Below, in pieces: positions 46,622 to 58,942 of a stretch of DNA of 64,000 bases. How positions within the stretch are numbered: the stretch's first letter is position 1; the number at the start of each line of letters is the position of its first letter. A program made the translations under genes and the position numbers. The notes under the pieces are model-generated. The model saw nothing but the letters and a program-made list of their open reading frames with translations, was not told where the DNA came from and made no database searches. The stretch is from Sesamum alatum (taxonomy: Eukaryota > Streptophyta > Magnoliopsida > Lamiales > Pedaliaceae): contig JACGWO010000013.1 in assembly GCA_034509735.1 (NCBI GenBank), positions 9,444,136 to 9,508,135 on the forward strand. The letters are read 5' to 3'.

Positions 46622-47980
46622 CTATATTTGTGATGGGAGCTTTCCGGATGCTTGAGCTTCCAACCTACTGACCGATGTCGCTAACTGTGTAACCTGGTTC
46701 CCCAAGTGTTGAAAGTTGGCTTCTGCTTTTTCTTGAAACTGCTGAGTAGAAATAGCTAGGGATTTAACGATATCCTCTAAACTCATGCCGAAATTTGATG
46801 TTTGAGGTGGGGCTTGTGTAGGTGCCGGCAGAAGTCGGTTGAAGAATTGTGGTTGTTGCCTTGGTTGCTCCTCATGACTCCTATAGCTGAAAGTTTGGAT
46901 GGTCTTTCCACCCCGGGTTGTAGAAATTGGAGTAAGGATCATATTTCCGTTGGGGTTTTTTAGGAAATCCTCCTACGGCATTCACTTCTGGCAACACTCC
47001 TTGTTGCAACGACGGGCATGCATCGGTCGGATGCCCATGCCCCGAGCATATCCCACAAACCATTGCCTCTTGAACCTTTCCTGCAGCCATTTGTTGTACA
47101 AGAATAGTTAGTTCAGAGAGTTTCCCTGCTAATTCGTTGGTGCTTACCTCATTAACCTTGGGAACGTCTCCCCCCTTGTGGTAGCCAAATTGCCTATACG
47201 TTTCCACCATGGTAGAGATTAAACGGCGTGCCTCGTCTGGGGTCTTGTCAACTAGGGCTCCACCGCTTGCAGCATCCACCATCCCTCTATCATTCCCAGA
47301 AAGCCCTTTGTAAAAGTATTGAATAAGGAGTGGTTCGGTAATCTGATGGTTGGGGAAACTCGCAACAAGTTCCTTGAATCTCTCCCAATATTCATACAAG
47401 GACTCGCCATTCAACTGTCTAATTCCGCAAATTTCCTTCCGAATATGAGTGGCTTTAGACGCGGGAAAGAATTTCTGCAAGAACTGTGATTGCATGTCTG
47501 CACATGTCTGAATGGATGCTGGGAAGATAGTACAGCTAATCTTTGGCCTTGTCCTTCAGCGAGAACGGAAAAGCTCTCAGTCTCACTTGTTCAGCTGTGA
47601 CCCCGTGGGGTTTCATTCCTGAGCACACCACATGGAATTCTTTCAAGTGCTTGTGCGTGTCTTCTCCTGCAAGACCATGAAAAGAAAGAAGCAAGTGGAT
47701 TAGTCCGGATTTTAACTCAAAATCAGCAATCATCATCATGAAATGGAATGCACAAAGGTTGTTGATCAGGATTTGGTGCATTAATCTCCTTTATGGTTCT
47801 CCGGTTATTAAGGGCCATCTCGATCTCAGGTTCGTCACAAGTAGATTCTCCTCCAAGAATTGATTCTGCTTCGAGTCTCGCCCGAGCCCTTTTTTGCTGG
47901 GTCTCTTTCCTCAATCGATGTGCTGTCTTCTCGATTTCTAGGTTGAACTGTAATTCACCTGTTCGAGAAGAACGCGACAT
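46622..47980 (-). pseudogene. Gag of the Athila element (frameshifted)
   Basis: The start at 47980 (MSRSSRTGELQFNLEIEKTA) is a typical basic Athila gag N terminus. Further frames read DTHKHLKEFHVVCSGMKPHG and LRAFPFSLKDKAKD (47536-47781), then QFLQKFFPASKATHIRKEIC and a zinc-knuckle-like CGICSGHGHPTDACP (46881-47495), then the C-terminal coiled part (46622-46942, FQHLGNQVTQLATSVSRLEA). At least three frame changes. Just after 46622, stop-rich sequence leads to the protease. Confidence 0.85.
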
Positions 47981-48040
47981 AAAAAGCAAAGAGATCCACA
48001 AATTAGGATGAGCACAACAAGATCAAGAAAATTAAAGTAA

Positions 48041-48059
48041 TTCCCCAGCAACGGCGCCA
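48041..48059 (-). other. Primer binding site of the Athila element
   Basis: The minus strand reads TGGCGCCGTTGCTGGGGAA, complementary to the 3' end of Asp tRNA except for one position. It lies six bases inside the 5' LTR. Asp-tRNA priming is usual for Athila/Tat. Confidence 0.88.
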
Positions 48060-48064
48060 AAATT

Positions 48065-49352
48065 TGATCGGTTGTCGAAGCCGTCAAATATAAATACTGA
48101 TTCTAAACTGTAGCAGTCGTGGAACCAGGTCGAATCCCAAGGGAATTATCGATTACTTTCTCGATCTAGATGTAGTAAGCAAAAAAGGGGGGTATGAATT
48201 AAGTACTAATTATAAATGAACTAAATTAACAAAAGCAAGAGTAAACAACTGAGAAGAGATTATAGATGAAAAAGTCCAATTCAAGGGGGTTCGTTTCGCC
48301 AATCGTTATGTTTATCATGGATCACTAAGGGTTAATTCCATAACCAAGTATTCAACTCTGGAATTTATTAGGATAGCCGTAACAAATCCCTGTTTTCCTA
48401 TTGTAGTGGATTTGACTCAAACATCTAAATCCAAACTTATTATATCAAGACTGGGCAAGATAGCGTTCCATATCTCATCAATAATAGCATTTGCATCAAT
48501 GAAAACAGTTGAATCTAGATCAAACAACCGAGATAGCTGCAATTATCTAACCTAGTTTTCTCGTCCCTACAAATAAATCATGCAAAACACATAATAAATT
48601 TGCTCGCTACTCATACCACTAATTCATGACAATTACGGATCACTGAACTCATGGATAGCAATAGAATAATCAATATTGAATCGAATTGTCAGATCTATCA
48701 ATAATAATCATTCCGTTAACAGTAAATCAAGACGAGAAATACTTGGCGAAATCAGATAAATTCAAGATCTCAAAACATAACAATAGGGTTTAACGTTTCC
48801 CTTGAATCGGAATTGAAAACTAGCTACTAAACATGTTCATAGCTCAACAAAATATTCTAGATGAAAGCATAAATTCAAAGACAGAGAGAGAACATGATGA
48901 TCAAAAGATGGATTTTCTCTGTGTTCTAGTCTCCTTTTTATAGTTGAGAGTCCCTTCCTATGCAGCTTCAGAGTCCTCTTTTGTGCCTAATTTCAGAGTC
49001 CTCCTTTGTGCCAACTTCGGATTCCTCGCGCAGATCTGGATGTCGGTTAAGGCGTGATCACGCCTTAGAGGTTGTTCAAGTCTGCCCATTCAAAAGTCTC
49101 CTTATCTTCCTGCGTAGACTTGGATATCGGATAGGGCGTGATCACGCCTGATGCTTGTTCAAGTCTGCATATTGTTGTTTTGTACTTTGATCACTTTTCT
49201 GTCTTTATTTGGGCTTTTTAACTCCTTTTCTTCACAACGGGTAAATCTCGATTCTTCATTCAAAACTGCATAACTCGGCTAAAAATGTAAAGGAAACCTT
49301 TAAAAACCATACGAGTTAAGCATGCATATGAGAGATGAAATGCACCCTATCA
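48065..49352 (-). mobile_element. 5' LTR of the Athila element
   Basis: 1,288 bases, TGATAGGGTGC...CCGATCA in element sense. Apart from 48414-48790, missing in the 3' LTR, the two copies differ at only scattered positions. Palindrome cores GGCGTGATCACGCC are at 49051-49064 and 49135-49148. Confidence 0.93.
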
Positions 49353-50566
49353 ATTATTTGTATATTTATGCTTTTGTGATGTTGGACATCACTTGGGTAT
49401 TTGGAATATCCATTGGTTATTTATGCATGATTATTTGGAATAATTATGTTATGTGAGTTGATGGAATCAACATGGGATGATCACAAGAGCCCTAGACCTT
49501 ATGTATGGATGAATGTATGATCATTTATTTTCTGTTGGGTGGGGCCTACGTGCCTCTTGTTTTTGGGACTATCATCTCCCGTATTTTCAGCCTCATGATG
49601 TTAAGGCTTGTTTTCTTTATTACCGATGTATTACTTTCAGTTGTAATGAGAGTAGATAGGATTGGTGAGGTTTTAATTTTAACAAGCAATTGGAGTCGGA
49701 GACCCCAAGGAGGAGCATCAAGGCGTGAAACAAGAAGCACTTCAAGGCCCATTGGAATGACAATGGGTTTATTATTATTGTAATAATTTAGGACCACCCT
49801 AGACAGACCATAGACTCACTGCGGGCTCAGTGGGTCGCATAGGTTGGGCTTGTGATCATCCTAACAGGGGTATGCTATGTTTTCTGCATGCGGCGTATTT
49901 ATTTATCGCTTTAAATATTGGATATTTATGCATGCTAAAACACAATAATGTGATGAGGTCTCGATCATACACAAACTCTCATTTGGTTGGACCAAATTAA
50001 ATATTAGGCCCAGAACGGACTTGGATCAAAAATGGTATTTTGGTCTGTCCGAGCCTTCCATCCACAGCAATGTGGTGAGGAAGCTACCACTACCCAAGTG
50101 TGGTCTCACGAGTCGTGGCACAGTTGGACTAGGGGAAAGCTGCACTATTGTTGTGAACAAAAAGACTGCGCTCGCTGTTTCCATGTCTCATGAGTCGTGG
50201 GGCCGACAGTTTGAGGCATGATTTGGTTGATAGGTCGGGCCCAACACTGAGTAACATGGTTCGCTTGGAGTCCTCGGGACCATGTGAATAGGTGAGGCAA
50301 AATATCTTGGGAATCTCATTGGATGAGAATGATATTGGATATCTCCCACGAGGTCTTCTTCATGTGAATCGTAAAAGCGAGGCATGGAGATTACGCTTGT
50401 GGATCCCAAGCCCACTAGGAAATGGTTTCCCGAAACTCCGCTTGAGAGTGGCGGACTTTCGTATAAATAGTGGGAGGGTTAAAGACTAAAAGACCAAGTC
50501 TTCAACTTGAACAATAATATTACCATCATCTGCTAATTTCTGTTTTACATTTTTATTAATGTAGAT
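49353..50566 (+). other. Leader of copia B, gag-proximal part
   Basis: Non-coding continuation of copia B after the Athila insertion. It matches copia A's leader: 61736-62110 reversed for the first half, 25150-25985 reversed for the second. The junction between those halves, near 49745, is exactly where the ICDH copy sits in copia A. Copia B has no ICDH insert. Confidence 0.8.
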
Positions 50567-51709
50567 ATGTCTAAGAACCCGTTAACCATGATTCTTGAGA
50601 CTAACAAATTCAACGGAACGAACTACTCGGACTGGCTGACAAACCTGAGGATTGTCCTCGGTTTCGAGAACCAAGGCTACGTCTTGGACGAGCCGCCACC
50701 GAGCGACTTACCGGAGGGGTCCACGCCTGAAGAACGTTTGACGTTCGAGAAATGGCATGAGGACAACCGAAAAGTACGCAGTATCATACTGGCTTCGATG
50801 TCTAACGACATCCAGAAGCAGTATGAGAGGCTGGACAACGTCTCCGCCATAATGCTCCGCATGAACGAGGTTTATGTGGTTTCGGATAGGCATATTAGAT
50901 ATGCCGCCACAAAAGCATTCTTTGGCACCAAGCTCGCTGAAGGAGCGTCTGTGCAGAGTCATGGGGTCAAGATGCTCTCCCTACAGGAGAAACTCGAGGA
51001 CCTTAAAGCTGGGCTTAACAATGACACGTACATTGACGTGATCCTCCAGTCGATTCCTCCATCCTATGACCCGTTTGTTGTAAACTACAACATGAACGGA
51101 CTTGAGAAGTCTATTCATGAGTTGATCAACATGCTGGTTCAATACGAGGCAACGACCCACAAGTCGGCGCTGGCAGTATTGATAGGAGAGGCTTCGACCT
51201 CCAAGGCGAATGGCAAGAGGGCCAGACGCTGGAAGAGGAAGAAGGGCAAAGGAAAGACGGTTGTGGCCCCTGCTCACGCTCCGGGCGTCCCTGTTGATCC
51301 GGTTGGACCGACCAAAGGGAAAGGGAAGGCTCGTGGTTCTCAGCGGTCCAAGGCAAATGATGTCTGCATACATTGCCAAGGGAAAGGGCATTGGAAAAGG
51401 GAGTGCCCACAACTCCTCTCCAACCCAGGTGTGTTTGTGGTTGAAGTTAATATGATTACTAATTCTGCTTCATGGGTATTGGATACTGGGTGTGGTGCTC
51501 ACATCTGCAATGATTTGCAGGCACTGCAAAGAAGCAGAAGGCTAACCAAGGATGAGATGATCCTGAGGCTAGGCGATGGCAAGGCCGTTGCTGCGGAGGC
51601 CGTAGGATCACTAGAGTTAGCCATTAGTAGTCATGTTAGGATTGTACTGAACGACTATTTCTATGTACCTAGCATGATTAAAAAACATTGTTTCCATCCC
51701 GGTCCTTGA
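50567..51709 (+). pseudogene. Gag and protease of copia B (frameshifted)
   Basis: MSKNPLTMILETNKFNG start; Gag domain YSDWLTNLRIVLGFENQGYV; FFGTKLAEGASVQSHGVKML; basic tail KRARRWKRKKGKGK; zinc knuckle CIHCQGKGHWKREC; protease WVLDTGCGAHICND. The frame shifts by one base at about 51690 inside FVPSMIKN-like sequence, where the run 'aaaaaaca' lies. The following stretch also carries a TAG at about 51816. Confidence 0.88.
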
Positions 51710-51830
51710 TAAGGAGGGATATGAATTTACCATCAATAAAAATGGTTTTTTCATTATCAAAGATGGTATTTCTCATTTGCTTGGTACATTGGTCAACGGT
51801 CTGTACATACTTCAATAGTCTTATTGGATT

Positions 51831-52901
51831 ATGACTGCAGAACACAAACGAAAACGTGATGATCATAATAACGCACAGATATGGCATGCGAAGTTAGGTC
51901 ATATCTCTAAAGATAGGATAAGAAGGTTAGTGGACTCAAAGAGTGTAGAAATAGACGATTTGGACAACCTACCGACTTGCGAATCCTGTCTAAAGGGAAA
52001 GATGACCAAGAAACCCTTTGTTGGACAAAGTACGCTAGCCAGTGGTTTGTTGGATTTGATCCATACAGATGTCTGTGGTCCACTAAATACTCCGGCTAGA
52101 GGTGGGTACTCGTACTTCATAACCTTTACCGATGATCACTCACGGTATGGTTATGTTTACCTGATGAGGTACAAGTCTGAAGCCTTTGGAAGGTTTAAGG
52201 AATACAGACTTGAAGTAGAGAACCAAACCGGTCGAAAGATCAAAGCCCTTCGGTCGGACCGAGGTGGAGAGTATTTGAGTGGTGAGTTTACTGATTATCT
52301 AAAAGAGAATGGGATTCTCTCTCAGTGGACCCCTCCTGGAACACCGCAGCTTAATGGTGTGTCTGAAAGGAGGAATCGGACCTTGTTGGACATGGTTCCA
52401 TCCATGATGAGTTTTACCGAACTACCCTTTTCCTTCTGGGGATACGCTCTTGAGACGGCGGCCAATGTTTTGAACTTGGAGCCATCTAAAAAGGTATCCC
52501 AGACGCCATATGAGATATGGCATGGCAAGCCTACCTCCTACAAATACTTGAAAGTGTGGGGTTGCCCTGCATATGTCAAGAGATTAGTGGGAGATAAATT
52601 GGACTTGAGGTCTAGTTTATGCAGGTTCATCGGCTATCCGAAAGAAACTGTGGGGTATTATTTCTATGATCTCTCCGAGCAAAAGGTTTTTGTCTCGCGA
52701 AACGCAGTGTTCTTGGAAAAAGGTTTTCCATCGGATAGTCGACGCGATGACGTGCTCATTGAGGAATCAAGTGAGGCACTCCAAGAGGCGGTAGTGACAT
52801 CTGAGCCAGAAGTTCCCACTGATATTGTTCCAGTCCTCCGTAGGTCGGCCAGAGTATCCCATGCACCTGATAGGTATGGATTTCTGGGCCTGATCGGTTA
52901 G
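51831..52901 (+). pseudogene. Integrase of copia B, ends at in-frame TAG
   Basis: Pre-integrase AQIWHAKLGHISKDRIRRLV with CESCLKGKM. Catalytic residues D (HTDVCGPL), D (ALRSDRGGEYLS) and E (NGVSERRNRT). Then FSFWGYALETAANVLN, CRFIGYPKETVGYYFYDL and the linker to RT (VPVLRRSARVSHAPDRYGFL). The TAG at 52899-52901 is in frame with the RT that follows, so the integrase-RT reading frame is otherwise continuous. Confidence 0.88.
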
Positions 52902-54011
52902 TTGGATAATGATCCGAAGACGTACGGAGAAGCGATGTCGGACATCAATTTGGACAAGTGGCTTGAGGCCATGAAATCCGAGATGGACTCGATGGGAACA
53001 AACAAGGTTATGACCCTAGTAGATCCACCCAAAGGGGTTAAACCCGTAGGGTGTAAATGGGTCTACAAACGTAAGCTTGGAGCTGATGGGGAGGTTACAA
53101 CCTTCAAAGCCAGGCTTGTGGCGAAAGGTTACACTCAACGACCCGGGGTCGATTTTGAGGAAACCTACTCGCCCGTAGCAATGGCCAAGTCTATTCGGAT
53201 ACTGCTTGCCATAGCAGCATGGTATGACTATGAAATATGGCAGATGGACCTGAAAACGGCCTTCCTCAACGGTTTCGTAGAGGAAGAGATCTATATGGAT
53301 CAGCCGGAAGGTTTCACAACTGTTGGAGAAGAGCAGAAGGTCTGCCGTCTCCAAAGGTCCATCTATGGCCTCAAACAAGCTTCCCGAAGCTAGAACATAC
53401 GTTTTGATGAAGTCATACGGGGATATGATTTCATCAAGAACGAGTCCGATCCTTGTGTATACAAGAAGATCAGTTGGAGCTTAGTTGCGTTTCTGGTGCT
53501 TTACGTGGATGACATCTTGCTCATTGGGAATGATGCTAAGATGTTGGGTACCACTAAAGCTTGGTTGTCAACGGAATTCTCCATGAAAGATATGGGCAAG
53601 GCATCCTACATCCTTGGCATCAAGATCTACAGAGATAGATCTAAAAGGATGTTAGGGATGGTCCAGTCCTCGTCCATTGAGAAAGTCTTGAAGAGATTCA
53701 AGATGGAGAACTCAAAACGAGGATTCCTTCCTATGAGGCATGGAATTAAGTTATCCAAAAAGCAGTCTCCTAAGACTGATGAGGAGCTTAAACGGATGTT
53801 GGACATCCCCTATGCTTCAGCCGTAGGCAACATACAATATGTTGTTCAGTGCACTAGACCTGATGTGGCTTTCGCTTTGAGCGTAACAAGTCGATATCAG
53901 TCGTGTACCGGGGGAGGCACACTGGAGTGCAGTCAAGACTATCCTAAAGTACCTAGAAGGACTAAGGACATGTTCTTGATCTACGATGGTGGAGAGTTGA
54001 TAAGGCTATAG
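52902..54011 (+). pseudogene. Reverse transcriptase of copia B, one internal stop
   Basis: Frame runs WVYKRKLGADGEVTTFKARL, QMDLKTAFLNGFVEEEIYMD and YGLKQASRS, then TAG at 53391-53393 in place of the Trp codon, then NIRFDEVIRGYDF, the catalytic VLYVDDILLIGND (YVDD), FSMKDMGKASYILGIKI, and DIPYASAVGNIQYVVQCTRP. After about 53890 the frame drifts (TSRYQSCTGGG). Confidence 0.88.
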
Positions 54012-54393
54012 CGACGCTAGCTTCCAGTCGGATGACGATGATGCCAAGTCTCAGTCTGGTTTTGTATTTAGACTAAATGGTGGCGTGGTTACTTGGAAGG
54101 GTTCCAAGTAGGCTACCACGACGGACTCCACCATAGAGTTTTGAATACATAGCGGCTTTGGAAGCTGCTACGGAGTGGTTTGGTTGATGAGCTACATCCA
54201 AGGGTTGGATATAGTACCTAGCATTGGTAAGCCTGTAATTATCTTTTATGATAACAACGGGGCGATAGCGCTAGCAAAGGAACCGAGATTTCATCACGAT
54301 ACAAGCATATTCTTAGACGCTACCATCTACTTAGAGAGATGGATAGCAGGAGTGACGTTCGGTTGGACCGAGTCAGCCCCGCAGAAAACATAG
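54012..54393 (+). pseudogene. RNase H of copia B (broken)
   Basis: Fragments only: 'SQSGFVFRLNGGVVTWKG'-coding sequence at about 54048-54106, then 54175-54393 with MVWLMSYIQGLDI, VIIFYDNNGAIALAKEPRFH and a degraded end. Multiple small indels separate them. Confidence 0.75.
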
Positions 54394-54478
54394 CAGATTC
54401 ACTTGCTAAGCCCATGTCGCAAGTTGCCCATACTCACCATCTGAATAAGAGGTTTGAGGCCAATGGATGATTGGCTTT

Positions 54479-54494
54479 AGGTCAAGTGGGAGAT
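54479..54494 (+). other. Polypurine tract of copia B
   Basis: AGGTCAAGTGGGAGAT directly before the LTR start TGTTAGAATAGG. Confidence 0.88.
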
Positions 54495-56722
54495 TGTTAG
54501 AATAGGTGACCAGAAAGCCAATAGGTTTGGCGATTTGTAACCTATCTGACAACTTGATGTAAATGTAATATTATTATGTGATGAATAAGATGAGTATTCG
54601 TCACCAATGGTGCCTTCTTTGTTGCTCTCATCTTACATTTGTTAAAACGGTGTTTAACTTATATCGCAACAAAGCCCACAGATCATGGATAACAACTCGT
54701 GCAGTTGGGCCACGCATTGGATGGTGGTCATGAAACCAACTGATTAAGCGTTGGGTCTGAAATGTTCCAAATCGAGGACCTCGAGACAGGGCATCGAGAG
54801 TCCTATTGAGACTTGCGTCAAGAGTCGTGTTCATTGGATGAGTGCCGTGTTTCATCGGCGACAGGCGTGGGACGCCTACACGATCTTGATGGGTTGGTCG
54901 ACTGGGGTCGAGCCGACTGGACTGACTCGCGGGGATCATCATATGGAAGCCTTGGGGGCTTGGTCGGTATGATTGGATTCCCCGGTTCCGATAGTACGGG
55001 AATAATCCTCAGACTTGAGGAATCATGGCAGTCACGTGCACAGGACGGCTGTATCTTGGATCTGGCGAGAGGTGATCATTCTGTAAGATAATCATTATAA
55101 GCCTTGTCCAGTGCAGTCGGAATGTGTAGCGAGGACGGTGGATTCCAAGAAGAGGATCCGTCCCCTGTCAGTATATGACAGAGGTATCTCCTATGCACTC
55201 GCAGACACGTACATGCTGTTTGAAGCTGTGGCCACAGTGGTTGGTCGAACAGGGAATGGTTTCCTGTGTCGACGCAATGAAGCATACGTAGTCTCGAGTA
55301 TTAAGCATAGATGCCTAGTCAAGGATGGGTACCGACGCCCAATTCCATACCCTAGACTAAGGCCGGGAGACGGTAGACGGAAGGATCGTACCCGTACGAA
55401 ATCGGCGCCTAAATGTTCACACCAATTCACCTAGTCTCTAGTGCCATGGACCGTTGCTAGACGGCCACCCATGGTAACGGGCCCTTGTGGGACACGGGCC
55501 CAAGTCTAGCTGAGGGTGAACCTAAAGGGTCACACACAAATCACCGAGGATGTTGAGAGATTGACTTGGAGTCAATCTCGAAGGATAAAATAAGTAATTG
55601 GATTACTTATAGGGAAAGTCCATTGGATGGACGGGCCGATATTGTATCGGGCTTTCATTTAATCGGTAAATTGGATTTTCGATTAAATATGGAAAGTTGA
55701 GATGTTGAGACGTTGGATCTTTTAATTGGATTAAAAGATCAACGGGAATAATTTAAGTGGACATTAAATTGGATTTAATATTGGGTTCGTCGTAATTGAA
55801 TTACGATAAAACCCGGTCCGTTAAATTATACCCGAGAGGAGAAATAATTCCTAATTTGGAATAGGAAGAAGTTGGACTTCTTCCCTTAATTAAACATAGC
55901 CGACATGCTCCCTTGGAGGAAGCAAAATCAGCCATGTTTCATGCTAGGTGGTATGTTGACTTGTCTCTTTTGGAAAGAGACAAATCAACTCCAATCAAGC
56001 TCTTCCCTTTTGGTATGATTTGATCATACCATAAATTTTGGTAGGCTTGATTGAAGAATTGATGGTGATTGATTGGAATGAATCTAGACATCCTTGGATG
56101 AACCTAGACACATTCCAATAACCACATTAATTATGTATATATATATTAGAATATACAACACCTAGCATAAGTGATTCATTATTCATCTTTTTCTAGGAAA
56201 AAGAGAAGACAAAAATCCTCTCCTCTCTCTCAATTTTCGTGCTCCCTCCCTCTCTTACACTTGTGTTCTTCACTTGATTTTGAATCAAGAAGAAGAACAA
56301 AGTAAGTTTAAGAGAACACTAATTCATAGTGTTCTTCTCTTAAACCGATTCCTTCTAAACCCGTTCTTTTCTAGCAAGAAGAACGTGTGTTTCTTCCGGT
56401 GTGGTGTGGATCACCTTTGGAGAATCCATACGTTTGGATTTCGTGAGCATTCCGGAGAAGGAACAACGCTAGTAGCCGGGAGCATACGCTAAACAATCAA
56501 AGGTAACGGTTTATTACGCTTTGATTGATTCCATTTATACATCTATGCCCTATGTGTTTAAATATATGTTTTAATATTTACACATCCTACATCGAACGCC
56601 CGGTTGAGCACCCAAGGGTACACCCCTTGGGATTCGCGTATTTTGAATTTTATTTAAATTTACGCACATTCCACGCTTTCTCGCTTCCGCTCGCGCTCCC
56701 GGGCGGATCCGCTTGTCCTTCA
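54495..56722 (+). mobile_element. Full LTR at the 3' end of copia B
   Basis: 2,228 bases, F1 group, complete ends TGTTAG...CTTCA. It differs from the 5' LTR at many positions where the adjacent partial LTR agrees with the 5' LTR, so it does not behave as the simple partner of 26513-28742. No target duplication at its right end; the partial LTR follows immediately. Confidence 0.9.
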
Positions 56723-58302
56723 TCCGTCCCCTGTCAGTATGTGACAGAGGTATCTCCTATGCGCTCGTAGACACGTTCATGCTGTTTAAAGCTGTGGCCA
56801 CAGTGGTTGGTCGAACAGGGAATGGTTTCCTGTGTCGACGCAATGAAGCATACGTGGTCTCGAGTATTAAGCATAGATGCCTAGTCAAGGATGGGAACCG
56901 ACGCCCAATTCCATACCCTAGACTAAGGCCGGGAGATGGTAGACGGAAGGATCGTACCCGTACGGAATCGGCGGCTAAATGTTCACACCAATTCACCTAG
57001 TCTCTAGTGCTATGGACCGTTGCTAGATGGCCACCCATGGTAACGGGCCCTTGTGGGACACGAGCCCAAGTCTAGCTGAGGGTGAACTGAAAAGGTCACA
57101 CACAAATCACCGAGGAGGTTGAGAGATCGACTTGGAGTCAATCTCGAAGGATAAAATAAGTAATTGGATTACTTAAGGGAAAGTCCATTGGATGGACCGG
57201 CCAACATTGTATCGGGCTTCCGTTTAATCGGTAAATTGGATTTTCAATTAAATATGGAAAGTTGAGACGTTGAGACGTTGAGACGTTGGATCTTTTAATT
57301 GCATTAAAAGATCAACTGGAATAATTTAAATGGACATTAAATTGAATTTAATATTGGGTTCGTCGTAATTGAATTACGATAAAACCCGGTCCGTTAAATT
57401 ATACCCGAGAGGAGAAATAATTCCTATTTTGGAATAGGAAGAAGTTGGACTTCTTCCCTTAATTAAACATGGCCGACATGTTCCCTTGGAGGAAGCAAAA
57501 TCAGCCATGTTTCATGCTAGGTGGAATGTTGACTTATCTCTTTTGGAAAGAGACAAATCAACTCCAATCAAGCTCTTCCCTTTTCGTATGATTTGATCAT
57601 ACCATAAATTTTGGTAGGTTTGATTGAAGAATTAATGGTGATTGATTGGAATGAATCTAGACATCATTGGATGAACCTAGACACATTCCAATAATCACAT
57701 TAATTATGTATATATATTAGAATATACAACACCAAGCATAAGTGATTCATTATTCATCTTTTTCTAGGAAAAAGAGAAGACAAAAATCCCTCTCCTCTCT
57801 CTCAAATTTCGTGCTCTCTCCCTCTCCCACACTTGTGTTCTTCACTTGATTTTGAATCAAGAAGAAAACAAAGTAAGTTTAAGAGAACACTAATTCATAG
57901 TGTTCTACTCTTAAACTGATTCCTTCTAAACCCGTTCTTTTCTAGCAAGAAGAACGTGTGTTTCTTCCGGTGTGGTGTGGATCACCTTTGGAGAATCCAT
58001 ACGTTTGGATTTCGTGAGCATTCCGGAGAAGGAACAACGCAAGTAGCCGGGAGCATACGCTAAACAATCAAAGGTAACGGTTTATTACGCTTTGATTGAT
58101 TTCATTTATATATCTATGCCCTATGTGCTTAAATATATGTTTTAATATTTACACATCCTACATCGAACGCCCGGTTGAGCACCCAAGGGTACACCCCTTG
58201 GGATTCACGTATTTTGGATTTAATTTAAATTTATGCACAATTTCTCGCTTTCTCGCTTTCTCGCTTCCGCTCGCGCTCTCAGGCGGATCCGCTTGTCCTT
58301 CA
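56723..58302 (+). mobile_element. Partial LTR, true 3' end of copia B
   Basis: 1,580 bases, starting abruptly at LTR base ~664 (TCCGTCCCCTGTCAG) and running to CTTGTCCTTCA, followed by the target duplication GTTTT (58303-58307). Diagnostic bases ('ggaccggcc', 'gcgctcgtag', 'cgcaagtagcc', 'catcattgg') match the 5' LTR, not the neighbouring full LTR. It therefore appears to be the original 3' LTR, partly replaced. Confidence 0.88.
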
Positions 58303-58942
58303 GTTTTGACGCAAGATTTTGAGCAACAGCATCAATGAATTCTTCAGTGTTCAAGTAGAACTCCCTCGGCACCTTTGGTCCATGAATCAAAATAGCAAGA
58401 TCTTCAGTCATCTTTCCTGACTCCAGTGTCTCAATGCACGCTGCTTCTAGCTTTTGAGCAAAATCTAGCAGCTTTTCATTTCCATTCAACTTGGCCCGAT
58501 GTTCTAATCCTCGTGTCCATGCGAATATGGAAGCAATACTGTTGGTGTTGGTTTCTTGTCCCTTTTGATGTAGCCTAAAATGATAGGTTACAGTCCCATG
58601 AGCTGCCTCAGCTTCTAATGTTTTTCCATCACCCGACAACAGAACAGAAGTCATGAGCCCAAGAGAAGCAAATCCTAGAGCAAGTAAATCACTCTGGATG
58701 TCTCCATCATAGTTTTTACATGCCCAAACATATCCACCTTCACTCTTCATCGCATAGGCCACCATGTCATCAATCAACCGATGCTCATACCTCCTGAAAT
58801 ATGTCCTTGAACCTGCTGTCATACTTCTTAAGAATGGTTCTTTTTGGACTCAAATAGAGAGGCCACTTTTTCCCAAATGCCATTGCCATTGATGATTCCG
58901 CAAATGCTCGAATAGACTGGTCAACATTATACATAGCAAGGG
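58303..58942 (-). pseudogene. ICDH copy, middle and C-terminal coding part
   Basis: From 58942 downward: [48 protein letters not shown]. There ~45 bases of the family's YEANW...SIW stretch are missing and the frame shifts (about 58795). It then reads [33 protein letters not shown] (metal-binding Asp), [18 protein letters not shown] and [17 protein letters not shown] up to the copia B insertion. The family's TRH in the NADP pocket is TYH here: Arg to Tyr, consistent with CpG decay on both strands. AAGGG at 58938-58942 is the solo LTR's left duplication. Confidence 0.92.

Larger units (their letters stand above)
29366..49352 (-). mobile_element. Athila-type Ty3/gypsy element nested in copia B
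   Basis: LTRs at 48065-49352 (5') and 29366-30273 (3'), flanked by ATTAT at 29361-29365 and 49353-49357. Copia B's leader resumes on both sides. The primer site fits Asp tRNA. Internal order on the minus strand: gag, protease, RT-RNase H, integrase, spacer, env-position ORF, polypurine tract. It carries copia C at 33401-42167. Without copia C it would be about 11.2 kb, normal for Athila. The LTRs are nearly identical outside one deletion, so insertion is recent, yet the genes already show frame changes. Confidence 0.93.
26513..58302 (+). mobile_element. Copia B, Ty1/copia element inserted in the ICDH copy
   Basis: 5' LTR 26513-28742, primer site 28745, leader 28758-50566 (interrupted by the Athila element 29366-49352), gag-to-RNase H 50567-54393, polypurine tract 54479-54494, full LTR 54495-56722, then an additional partial LTR 56723-58302. 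The whole is flanked by GTTTT at 26508-26512 and 58303-58307, and ICDH coding sequence resumes on both sides. The extra LTR piece means the 3' end is rearranged. Reading frames contain at least three frame changes and three in-frame stops. Confidence 0.92.

Noticed and set aside
58220..58307. C-terminal extension of ICDH into [20 protein letters not shown]
   Set aside because: These residues come from reading into the copia LTR; the true end resumes at 26507 (LHSPAHI-stop).
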